6,360 nucleotides of DNA from Deltaproteobacteria bacterium. GTDB lineage: Bacteria; Myxococcota; Polyangia; Haliangiales; Haliangiaceae. The number at the start of each line of letters is the position of its first letter. Position 1 is the stretch's first letter. The DNA lies in the NCBI GenBank assembly GCA_018262455.1, contig JAGSPR010000390.1:1-6360 (forward strand), read 5' to 3'. Both the position numbers and the translations under genes were made by a program. Of the stretch, positions 1-5,606 are shown piece by piece. The notes under the pieces were generated by a model. The model was not told where the DNA came from, searched no databases, and was given only the letters and a program-made list of their open reading frames with translations.

Positions 1-235
1 CTCGGAGGTCGTCCAGTCGCCCGAGATCAAGGCGATGCTGTCGCCGTACTTCGACGAGGTCAACAAGACGCTCGCGAAGTACGAGACCGTCAAGCAGTTC
101 CAGATCCTGCCCAAGGATCTGTCGGTCGACGAGGGCGAGCTGACGCCGAGCCTCAAGGTCAAGCGCAAGGTCGTCGAGAAGAAGTACGCGACCCTGCTCG
201 ACAAGATGTACGAGGGCGCGGTCGCCAGCGAGTGA
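1..235 (+). CDS. Long-chain acyl-CoA synthetase (AMP-forming), C-terminal end only
   Basis: The reading frame is open from base 2 and ends at TGA 233-235, giving the last 77 residues of a protein whose start lies off the left edge. The tail has the pattern of the C-terminal subdomain of eukaryote-like and FadD15-like long-chain acyl-CoA synthetases. It includes a 'KYETVKQFQILP' segment followed by 'GELTPSLKVKRKVV'. In this family the Lys-rich stretch after 'ELTP' carries the mobile-subdomain lysine used in adenylate formation. The enzyme would activate fatty acids to acyl-CoA through an acyl-AMP intermediate, in the cytoplasm or at the inner membrane. It converges on the minus-strand operon with a 26-bp gap and shows no functional link to it. 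The family call is firm; chain-length specificity cannot be judged from the tail. Confidence 0.87.
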   Translation, partial: SEVVQSPEIKAMLSPYFDEVNKTLAKYETVKQFQILPKDLSVDEGELTPSLKVKRKVVEKKYATLLDKMYEGAVASE

Positions 236-261
236 CGCGCGGGGCGTGAACCTCCCGGACG

Positions 262-1800
262 TCAGCCACCGATCGTGAATCGATCGAACGGCCGCGACAG
301 CTGGAGCGTCGCGCCGGCCGCGGTGATCGCCGCCGTGATGACGTCGAGCGGTTCCCACAGGTACTCGTGCGGCGCCATGAGGGCCGCGGACGACGCGCCG
401 CGCAGGAAGTCGGTGCCGGGTGGGTACCAGGCGGCGCCACCTTCCGAGTAGACGACGAGCGTCTTCGCGCCGGTCGCACGCGTGAGGTCGGCGAGGAACG
501 CGGCGCCGTTGTCGCAGTTCTCGGTCGGCCGGACCCAGCGGTCGGCGGCCTGGAACAGGAACTCCCAGGTGTGATCGATCATGGTCCCGCGCTCCTGGCG
601 GCGCGTGGCGAACACCGGCTCGAGCGGTCCATAGCGCGCGACCAGCGCCGCGGCATCTCCGGTCGTGACCAGCGAGCGCCCGTCGAGGTCGGCGCTCGAG
701 TCGACGTGCACGAGGGCGCTCTTGCCGGCGTGACGCAGCAGGTAGCAGTTGCCGCCGAAGTGCAAGCGCGTCGGATCCTCGCCGTAGAAGGGCGCGGCCA
801 CGACCTCGCCGGCCTCGCCGAACGAGATCGCCTCGCCGTGGCGGAGCGTGTGGATCGACGTGAACCCGAGGTAGCGCAGGAGCAGCTCGGTGCGCGGAGA
901 CAGCGTTCGCGTCGCGTCCTGGGCCGGCACGTAGATCGGCGTGCGCTTGTCGAGCTTGAGCAGCGTGTCCGGGTGCACGTGGTCCCAGTGGTGGTGGGTG
1001 ATGAACAGCGCGGCGAGCGGCGGCAGCTCCCCGGGCGCGACGGGCGGCGTGACGTCGCCCGTGCTGGCCGGCGGCAGCCACGGATCGACCAGCACGTGGT
1101 GACCTCCGAGGTTGGCGAGCAGCGTCGCGTGGCCGAGGTGGGCCACCGTCCCGGGCTCGAGCGCCAGCGGGCGCGCCGGCGGGCGGCCGTCGAGGAGCGA
1201 TGCGAACCAGAGCGCGCTGACGAGCTGCGCGAGTGCGGGCGCTGCCGCGCCGAGCTCGGCGCGCAACTCGTTCGCGTCGATGCCGGTCGCGAGTCGCCCG
1301 AGCAACTGACCGAACGCCGCGACGGGTGGCCCGTCGGCGGGGACCACGGTGCGCACCGGCGGCGCGGTCAGCCGCGCGAGCTCGCGATCCTGGAAGCACG
1401 CGAAGCGATCGAGCGGGTAGTGGATCGTGTCGTCCTGCAGAGGCACGAGCGCCTCGAGCCGAACCGGATCGCCGACCGCGCGCACGACCTTTCCGAGCGC
1501 GGGGTGATCGCGGACCAGCTCGCGGCAGATCGCATCGAGGATCGCGGCGGTGCGGTCGGGCTCCGGCAGGCGGCCGCGCGAGATCGCGGCGTTGACCATC
1601 GTGCGCCACGCGTGGTTCAGCCTCGCCGCCAGGTACTGGAGGGGGCCGAGGCGATCCGGCGGCACGAACAGGCTGATCGGCAGCGACGTATCGGCCGTGA
1701 CACGACCGGTGGGGCCGGGGACGGTCGCGAAGTACGCCGCGAGCCCGACGCGCGGCGAGAGGGTGAGCCGGCCGGCCCGGGGCAGGTGGGTGAGGGTCAT
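262..1800 (-). CDS. Metallo-beta-lactamase-fold protein with long N-terminal domain; CmlA-like diiron oxygenase candidate
   Basis: This 512-aa protein is the last gene of the minus operon. Residues 1 to about 210 form an unrecognised, mostly helical-looking N-terminal domain. From about 213 a metallo-beta-lactamase (MBL) fold begins: 'GTVAHLGHATLL' (217-228), 'VDPW' (238-241), then the metal-binding HxHxDH motif H269-x-H271-x-D273-H274. Further candidate ligands are E341, D367 (in 'HVDSSAD') and H410. From memory, the diiron oxygenase CmlA (chloramphenicol pathway) also pairs an N-terminal domain with an MBL domain. It uses H305/H307/D309/H310, E377 and D403; the +72 and +98 spacings from the first His fall exactly on E341 and D367 here. 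The MBL fold is seen; iron oxygenase chemistry is inference, and a zinc hydrolase remains possible. The ATG overlaps the upstream stop (ATGA) and lacks a Shine-Dalgarno sequence. A longer open frame to 2313 is an upstream extension through neighbouring genes and is not used. Confidence 0.85.
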   Translation of the reverse strand: MTLTHLPRAGRLTLSPRVGLAAYFATVPGPTGRVTADTSLPISLFVPPDRLGPLQYLAARLNHAWRTMVNAAISRGRLPEPDRTAAILDAICRELVRDHPALGKVVRAVGDPVRLEALVPLQDDTIHYPLDRFACFQDRELARLTAPPVRTVVPADGPPVAAFGQLLGRLATGIDANELRAELGAAAPALAQLVSALWFASLLDGRPPARPLALEPGTVAHLGHATLLANLGGHHVLVDPWLPPASTGDVTPPVAPGELPPLAALFITHHHWDHVHPDTLLKLDKRTPIYVPAQDATRTLSPRTELLLRYLGFTSIHTLRHGEAISFGEAGEVVAAPFYGEDPTRLHFGGNCYLLRHAGKSALVHVDSSADLDGRSLVTTGDAAALVARYGPLEPVFATRRQERGTMIDHTWEFLFQAADRWVRPTENCDNGAAFLADLTRATGAKTLVVYSEGGAAWYPPGTDFLRGASSAALMAPHEYLWEPLDVITAAITAAGATLQLSRPFDRFTIGG

Positions 1801-2192
1801 GGCTGCGAAGGCGCGAGCCACAGCTCGGAGATCGTCCGCGGCTCCTCGGTGGCCCAGTCGGGCTCGGCGGCCCGCAGCGCCACCATCACGTCGGGTTCGT
1901 AGTGCGCGAGCTGGGCCGGGTCGAGGCCCCGGATCGCGACGGCGGCGAGCAGATCGATGAAGCTGTACACCGCGAGGATCGCGAGCCTGCCGTCGACCGC
2001 ATAGGTGATCAGCTCGACGGGCCAGCCGCGCGACGTGACGTCGACCCGGCTCGACAGCTTGCGCACCTCGGTGCCGCCAGCCTCGACGTGGGCCGCGACC
2101 CAGCTCGTGAAGTCGACGCCCGGCCCCGGGTCGAGCACCGCGACGAGCGCCGTGTCCGGCAGTGTGCGCGGCTTCTCGAACTGGAGCTTCAT
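1797..2192 (-). CDS. Small hypothetical protein, possible Mog1/DcrB-like fold
   Basis: A 131-aa soluble protein of unknown function. The ATG at 2192 overlaps the stop of the cysteine-rich gene (ATGA, 2189-2192), and its TGA overlaps the ATG of the MBL gene (1797-1800), so it is locked between the two. It has no signal peptide or membrane helix. The order of segments ('ALVAVLDPGPGVDFTSW' near residues 15-31, then 'SRGWPVELITYAVDGRLAIL' at 54-73, then a helical 'SFIDLLAAVAIRG' and a final helix to about 110) recalls small alpha/beta proteins of the Mog1/PsbP/DcrB type. This is a fold-level impression only. Just two bases of A/T-rich context precede the start, and a weak GGGGA lies 4 bases upstream. 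The frame continues upstream to 2618, but that part is antisense-like shadow of the preceding gene. It could serve as an accessory subunit or chaperone of the MBL protein. Confidence 0.75.
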   Translation of the reverse strand: MKLQFEKPRTLPDTALVAVLDPGPGVDFTSWVAAHVEAGGTEVRKLSSRVDVTSRGWPVELITYAVDGRLAILAVYSFIDLLAAVAIRGLDPAQLAHYEPDVMVALRAAEPDWATEEPRTISELWLAPSQP

Positions 2193-3298
2193 GCGTCCCC
2201 GACGGGCACGAGGACGCCGTAGTCGAGCAGCTTGCGCACCACGGTCTCGTCGAGCAACTCGCCGCGCCCGCTGCCGTGCAGCTCGCGCATCGCCTCGACA
2301 GGATCGCGGCCACACAGCTCCGGGATCAAGGGCAAGATCGCCGCCGGCAGGTCGAGGGGATCGTAGCCGAGCGCGCGCGTCGTGACGCGCAGGTGATCCG
2401 GCCGGGTCGGATGGATCTGGAACAGCGCGTCCGGTCCGCGGGCGACCCCGGGGGGGAGGGCCTGCGAGAGCTGGCGGTCGTGAGTGTAGCGCGCGATGTC
2501 CTCGAGTGCCGTGAGCTCGGGCCCCGCGATCCGTCGTACGTCGGCCCAGGTCAGCTCGCCGACGAGCCGGCCGGCCTCCCGGTAGAACTCGAGCTCGCGT
2601 CCGAACCAGGTCCCCCACAGCGTGCGGTACGCGTGATCCGGAATGCCTTCGACGATCTCGCGGACGGCGCTATCGCGACGCTGATCGAGGAACAGGAGCA
2701 AGGTCTTCGCGCGCGGGCCGGGATCGAGCTGCAGCACCGCCCACATGCTCGCCGCGCGCTCGGCGGCTCGCAGGAGGCCGAGCATCGTCTTCCAGAACGT
2801 GAGGCCGGTGCCACCTCGCTCGTACTTGCAGAACCACGTCGAGCAGATCGCGTTGCGATGCCGCCACACGCCGCACATTCCTCCCTGCTGGATGTAATAC
2901 GGGCAGCGCACTTCCTTCATCCGGCCGAACGACTCGGGCGCGAGCTCGACCACGCGGTCGTAGATCAACCCCGCGAAGGCATCGGCGCGGATGCCGAGCG
3001 GCGTGACGCCCACGCGCTTCGCCATCCGCAGCGCCAGCATCTCCTTCGCCCACGCGAGCCCGCGATCGGGATCGCCGAGCACGCCGCCGACCAGGAAGTT
3101 GTGCAGCTCGGGTTGGAACGTGCAGCACTTGGTGTCGGCGCGGAACGTGACCGGAGGCGGGGGCCGTCCCGGCTGCGGCAGCATCGCGCACTCGTTGCAC
3201 GTGGCCCGGGTCTCGTTGGGGATCGGGCTCCCCAGCGCGTCGAGCATCCAGCGCGCATACAGCGGCGGCAGCGGGCTGGCGGTGATCGCGTCGCTCAC
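2189..3298 (-). CDS. Cysteine-rich protein of unknown function (putative metal or Fe-S binding)
   Basis: A 369-aa protein that I do not recognise by family. I chose GTG 3298 because it forms a GTGA overlap (3295-3298) with the preceding stop; the frame is open to 3394, but that stretch reads as Arg-rich shadow sequence. Eight cysteines lie in the first 157 residues: C34-x2-C37, C58-C59, C132, C142, C152 and C157 (in 'CSTWFCKY'). A ninth, C329, lies near the end. Conserved-looking stretches are 'ATCNECAMLP', 'TKCCTFQPELHNFLVGGVL' and 'RCPYYIQQGGMCGVW'. Such clustering suggests zinc or iron-sulphur coordination, with YkgJ-type cysteine clusters as a distant comparison; the spacing does not match that family closely. 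The C-terminus ('GELLDETVVRKLLDYGVLVP', about 346-365) looks like a small winged-helix end. There is no signal peptide. A run of seven G at 2450-2456 lies in the gene, but the frame is intact on both sides. Confidence 0.83.
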   Translation of the reverse strand: MSDAITASPLPPLYARWMLDALGSPIPNETRATCNECAMLPQPGRPPPPVTFRADTKCCTFQPELHNFLVGGVLGDPDRGLAWAKEMLALRMAKRVGVTPLGIRADAFAGLIYDRVVELAPESFGRMKEVRCPYYIQQGGMCGVWRHRNAICSTWFCKYERGGTGLTFWKTMLGLLRAAERAASMWAVLQLDPGPRAKTLLLFLDQRRDSAVREIVEGIPDHAYRTLWGTWFGRELEFYREAGRLVGELTWADVRRIAGPELTALEDIARYTHDRQLSQALPPGVARGPDALFQIHPTRPDHLRVTTRALGYDPLDLPAAILPLIPELCGRDPVEAMRELHGSGRGELLDETVVRKLLDYGVLVPVGDA

Positions 3299-3516
3299 GG
3301 ACGCGGACGTCGGGTCGCCGCGACGATGCCGACCGCGATCAGGGCCAGGCCGAAGACGACGAAGAAGATGGTCAAGCCGGTGTCGCCGATCCACGCGCGC
3401 CCTTGCTGCACCTTGCCGGTGTTCCAGACGAACGCAGGTCGGGCGATCCCGAAGATCGCGAACATCGCACCGACAACGATCGCTGTGATCGGCACCGCGA
3501 CGGGGACGCGTGACAT
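3295..3516 (-). CDS. Small two-helix membrane protein, first gene of the minus operon
   Basis: A 73-aa hydrophobic protein. Two transmembrane segments are evident: about residues 7-25 ('AVPITAIVVGAMFAIFGIA') and about 47-67 ('GLTIFFVVFGLALIAVGIVAA'). They are joined by a polar loop that contains 'WNTGKVQQGRAWIGDTG', and the tail is basic ('TRRPRP'). A hairpin with both ends in the cytoplasm is likely but not certain, because the loop is also positively charged. ATG 3516 was chosen because it immediately precedes the first hydrophobic helix; a longer frame to 3597 would run into the divergent gene. No Shine-Dalgarno sequence precedes it. Its stop overlaps the GTG of the cysteine-rich gene, so it probably leads the operon and may anchor or recruit its products to the membrane. 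No family recognised. Confidence 0.78.
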   Translation of the reverse strand: MSRVPVAVPITAIVVGAMFAIFGIARPAFVWNTGKVQQGRAWIGDTGLTIFFVVFGLALIAVGIVAATRRPRP

Positions 3517-3575
3517 GGCTGCGACGCTACCATGGCCGATCGCGCGAGAGTCGCGGATCGTGATAACAACGGGCC
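3517..3575. promoter_or_regulatory. Divergent promoter region between the two operons
   Basis: These 59 bases separate the ATG at 3516 (minus) from the ATG at 3576 (plus) and must hold both promoters. A TAnnnT-type -10 candidate (TAGCGT) reads on the minus strand at 3529-3524, with 7 bases before the ATG. On the plus strand GATAAC at 3562-3567 matches four of six bases of TATAAT and lies 8 bases before the ATG. Neither has a clear -35 element, and neither start has a Shine-Dalgarno sequence, so leaderless transcripts in both directions are possible. That promoters lie here is an inference from layout; the exact elements are weak. Confidence 0.45.
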
Positions 3576-3971
3576 ATGGCGACCTGGGCGGAGACACGCG
3601 CGCATCTTCAGCAGACGTTCACGATCGCCGTCGAGCAGCCCGAGTGGATCGGCCTCGGCTGGAAGTTCAAGCCCGCGACGCCCGGCGAGGACGTGCTGCA
3701 GCGTCAGCGGATCGAGCTCGTCCAGGCGATCGGAGCGCCCCACCTGCTCGTGCTCTCGGACATCATCGAGGTCAACCGCGTCCCGATGCGCACCGTGCTC
3801 GAGCACAACATGACGCTCGCGATCGGTGGCATCGCGATCAGCGACGACGTCTACGTTCTGCGCGCGGTGGTGCCACTCGAGCACCTGGACTTCCCGTACT
3901 TCGACCGGATGCTCGCGTACATCGCGCACGAGGCGGCTCGGCTCCGCGAGAGCACCCCGGCGATCCAGTGA
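3576..3971 (+). CDS. YbjN / type III secretion chaperone (CesT)-like protein
   Basis: A 131-aa soluble acidic-to-neutral protein. The second half, 'VLEHNMTLAIGGIAISDDVY' followed by a 'LRAVVPLEHLDF' strand-loop and a closing helix ('DRMLAYIAHEAARLRE', 110-125), is the pattern of the CesT/YbjN-like fold seen in class I type III secretion chaperones and in many stand-alone bacterial proteins. The first half has an N-terminal helix (about 4-14) and a 'HLLVLSDIIEV' strand. The family role is as a small dimeric binding or chaperone domain; here the partner is unknown, and no secretion gene is in view. ATG 3576 is the first start after the divergent spacer and lacks a Shine-Dalgarno sequence. The stop overlaps the next gene's GTG (GTGA, 3968-3971), so the two are probably made together and may interact. 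Confidence 0.8.
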   Translation: MATWAETRAHLQQTFTIAVEQPEWIGLGWKFKPATPGEDVLQRQRIELVQAIGAPHLLVLSDIIEVNRVPMRTVLEHNMTLAIGGIAISDDVYVLRAVVPLEHLDFPYFDRMLAYIAHEAARLRESTPAIQ

Positions 3972-4840
3972 TCGCGCGGGTTCCCGGCTGGTCGTGGGAG
4001 GTCCGCGGTCGCGGGGTGACGATGGTGCCGCCCGAGGGACCCGGCTGCGGCGCCGTCCGCTATCGCGAACGGATCTACCCGCTGCGATCGGTAGAGGCGA
4101 TCTTGCGCGACAAGGTCGCCGACCGACGGCAGCTCGTCAGCGTCGGTCCGATCGAGCCCGTGGTCACCGCCGAGGGCGAATACGCGGCGGTGGTCGACGT
4201 GCTCGGCATGCAGGGGGGCGTACGGGTCCAGCGCACGCTGGGCTTCGTGTTCGGGGACGACTGGTACAGCGAGATCGGTGGGATCGCCCTGCGCGCCGAT
4301 CAGTTCGAGCGGTTCGCGACGTTCGTGCGGAGGCTGGTGCGTGACGTTCGGCTATCGCTCGGCGTGCGTCGTCGTCGGTTCGTGTACCAGCCGCCGGAGG
4401 ACTGGCACGGCTACGTTCGGCTGCCGACCTATGCGACGTGGTTCCCGCCGGACCATCCCGCCGACCCGACGTCGATCACCGTGTATCCGGCGCTGCCGTC
4501 GTCGAGCGGCGGCGTCGACGGCGAACGCCTCGACCTGCTCTGCATCGGCCCACCGGCGCCGGCGGAGGTGGTCGGCGAGATCGCGCCGGTCACGACCACG
4601 AACACCACGCGGCTGTCGGGATCGGCGTGGGAGTTCGAGGTGCGCGACGAGCGCGGCCGCCAGCTGGCGCGGCGGGTCGTCATGCTCCGCGACGAGCGCT
4701 ACCTCTACACCTGCTACCTCGATGCCGCGCGCGCCGACCTCCCGACGCGACGGCTCGTGCTCGACCGGCTACTCGAGTCGATCGAGCCGCTACCGGTCGC
4801 GAACCGGAGCGTGCCGCCGGTGTTCGATCACTGGCTGTAG
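3968..4840 (+). CDS. Hypothetical protein with two tandem Mog1/PsbP/DcrB-like domains
   Basis: A 290-aa protein without signal peptide or membrane helix. I chose GTG 3968 because of the GTGA overlap with the upstream stop; the frame is open back to 2162, but that extension is shadow across the minus operon. Two similar units are visible. Unit one, about residues 8-130, has a 'WSWEVRGRGVTMVPP' opening strand, a central 'EYAAVVDVLG' and 'RTLGFVFGDDWYSEIGGIAL', and ends in helix 'FERFATFVRRLVRDVRL'. Unit two, about 138-275, has 'FVYQPPEDWHGYVRLP', then 'SAWEFEVRDERGRQLARRVV' and 'RYLYTCYLDAARADLPTRRL', and ends in 'VLDRLLESIEPLP'. The closing helix followed by 'SIEPLP' is typical of Mog1/PsbP/DcrB-fold proteins. 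Function unknown; with its CesT-like neighbour it could be a binding pair. The stop TAG is one base from the stop of the converging gene. Confidence 0.82.
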   Translation: MIARVPGWSWEVRGRGVTMVPPEGPGCGAVRYRERIYPLRSVEAILRDKVADRRQLVSVGPIEPVVTAEGEYAAVVDVLGMQGGVRVQRTLGFVFGDDWYSEIGGIALRADQFERFATFVRRLVRDVRLSLGVRRRRFVYQPPEDWHGYVRLPTYATWFPPDHPADPTSITVYPALPSSSGGVDGERLDLLCIGPPAPAEVVGEIAPVTTTNTTRLSGSAWEFEVRDERGRQLARRVVMLRDERYLYTCYLDAARADLPTRRLVLDRLLESIEPLPVANRSVPPVFDHWL

Positions 4841-4841
4841 C

Positions 4842-4855
4842 TCACCAGCTGGTGA
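4842..4855. repeat. Perfect 14-bp palindrome at convergent stop codons
   Basis: The bases TCACCAGCTGGTGA read the same on both strands. They begin in the stop codon of the minus gene (4842-4844) and lie 2 bases past the stop of the plus gene (4838-4840). There is no loop and no U-tract, so it is not a normal intrinsic terminator; it may be chance, a protein site, or part of a shared end signal. Confidence 0.5.
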
Positions 4856-5513
4856 CGGTGTCCCACGCGCTGCTGGCCGCGTTGCCGATCGCGCTGCCCG
4901 CGGACGAGATGCCATTCCACGCGTGGCCGAGCAGCTCGGACTTGACGTCGAACGAGAACGGGCCGAAGTCGGCGCCGATGCCGAGCTCGCGCACGCCGTC
5001 GCCGTCGGAGTCACCGTAGTGCGCGCGGCCTGCCGCGCCGACGCCGACCGACATGCCGAAGCGCGCGTTGTGCTCGGCCGTCCCCGCGGACACCGAGCCC
5101 GCGATCAGGTTCGCCTGGGCTCCGAGTGACGCGGTCTCCTCGTTGAACTTGGCGCCGGCGTTCGCGCTCAGCGCTTCGACATCGAAGCCGACGGGGCCGA
5201 GGGCGCCACCCAGCGGGATGCCGACGCGAGCGAGGGCGGCGTCGCCTTCCACGCCGACGTTGGTGCGGCCCTGCTCGTCGCGCCAGCCACCGAAGTGGCC
5301 CTGGGCCTGGAGGACGTCACCGCGTGCTTCGCCGTTCGGGCCGAGCTGGCCGGAGAGCAGGCCGGCACCGGCTGACCACCCACGAGCATTCCCGTTGGCG
5401 TCACGCTCGGAGCCGGCATACGCAAACGGGCCATTCGCCTCGAGCTTGCCGTTCGAGTTCTGCTTGTGAGGTCCCCAGCCGTAGTAGTCGGGGGTCAGGG
5501 CGTCTAAGGGCAT
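4842..5513 (-). CDS. Gly/Ala-rich hypothetical protein with DxDGDG calcium-loop motif
   Basis: A 223-aa protein of unknown function, with no signal peptide. Its body is Gly/Ala/Asn-rich, with short alternating strand-like segments. Two similar units, 'GPVGFDVEALSANAG' (106-120) and 'GPFSFDVKSELLGHA' (184-198), suggest internal duplication at a spacing of 78 residues. 'GDSDGDGVRELG' (167-178) resembles the calcium-binding loop of dockerins and thrombospondin type 3 repeats. The C-terminal 20 or so residues form a small-residue helix ('SSAGSAIGNAASSAWDTV') ending in Trp. The style resembles non-toxin parts of secreted polymorphic or contact-dependent proteins, but no toxin domain is seen. I prefer ATG 5513 because GGGAG lies 8 bases upstream; an alternative ATG at 5564 (240 aa) falls inside an inverted repeat. 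The neighbouring FAD gene is divergent. Confidence 0.8.
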   Translation of the reverse strand: MPLDALTPDYYGWGPHKQNSNGKLEANGPFAYAGSERDANGNARGWSAGAGLLSGQLGPNGEARGDVLQAQGHFGGWRDEQGRTNVGVEGDAALARVGIPLGGALGPVGFDVEALSANAGAKFNEETASLGAQANLIAGSVSAGTAEHNARFGMSVGVGAAGRAHYGDSDGDGVRELGIGADFGPFSFDVKSELLGHAWNGISSAGSAIGNAASSAWDTVTSW

Positions 5514-5521
5514 CGATGGAG

Positions 5522-5526
5522 CTCCC
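5522..5526 (-). promoter_or_regulatory. Shine-Dalgarno site deciding the 5513 start
   Basis: GGGAG on the minus strand ends 8 bases before ATG 5513. It is the clearest ribosome binding site in the window and supports this start over the in-frame ATG at 5564. Confidence 0.6.
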
Positions 5527-5547
5527 GAGGGTGTGGAGAGACGAGCA

Positions 5548-5560
5548 ATCGTAATACGAT
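5548..5560. repeat. 13-bp perfect inverted repeat, possible operator
   Basis: The arms ATCGTA and TACGAT flank a single central A. It lies in the 93-bp spacer between the divergent genes at 5513 and 5607, 35 bases upstream of the minus start. It is more A/T-rich than its surroundings, as is common for repressor sites. The regulator is unknown. Confidence 0.5.
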
Positions 5561-5578
5561 CCATCTGGCGGATGGATC
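5558..5578. repeat. Inverted repeat with 8-bp arms and 5-base loop, possible operator or leader hairpin
   Basis: GATCCATC and GATGGATC flank the loop TGGCG. It overlaps the neighbouring 13-bp repeat by three bases. On the minus strand it could fold in the leader of the 223-aa gene; on DNA it could be a dimer-binding site for the divergent promoters. The alternative ATG at 5564 lies in one arm. Confidence 0.5.
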
Positions 5579-5606
5579 CCTCTTCCGATCCAGCAATTAA
5601 ACGCAA

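Larger units (their letters stand above)
5514..5606. promoter_or_regulatory. Divergent intergenic region with A/T-rich core
   Basis: This 93-bp spacer must drive the minus gene (ATG 5513) and the plus FAD gene (ATG 5607). The stretch 5592-5607 is the most A/T-rich part of the window. It holds AATTAA (5595-5600) as a weak -10-like element for the plus strand, and TTTAAT reads on the minus strand at 5601-5596. No properly spaced -35 was found for either. The two inverted repeats at 5548-5578 fill its middle. Confidence 0.45.

Noticed and set aside
236..261. Terminator in the convergent gap after the acyl-CoA synthetase
   Set aside because: Only a 4-bp stem (CGGG/CCCG) with a 10-base loop and no T-tract; not convincing.
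367..1902. 511-codon plus-strand open frame opposite the MBL gene
   Set aside because: Arg-rich, low-complexity translation with no motif; the minus strand encodes a clear HxHxDH protein. Long antisense frames are normal in such GC-rich coding DNA.
1801..2313. N-terminal extension of the MBL frame beyond ATG 1800
   Set aside because: It overlaps the 131-aa gene and has shadow composition; the ATGA overlap at 1797-1800 marks the real start.
2450..2456. Run of seven G in the cysteine-rich gene as a possible frameshift
   Set aside because: The frame is coherent before and after and ends in an overlap with the next start, so no frameshift is needed.
3532..3813. Plus-strand 93-codon frame starting at ATG 3532
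   Set aside because: Ser/Arg-rich shadow of the CesT-like gene in another frame.
2162..3967. Upstream part of the 892-codon plus-strand frame
   Set aside because: It runs antisense to the cysteine-rich and membrane genes and has shadow-type composition. The real gene starts at GTG 3968, at a 4-bp overlap.
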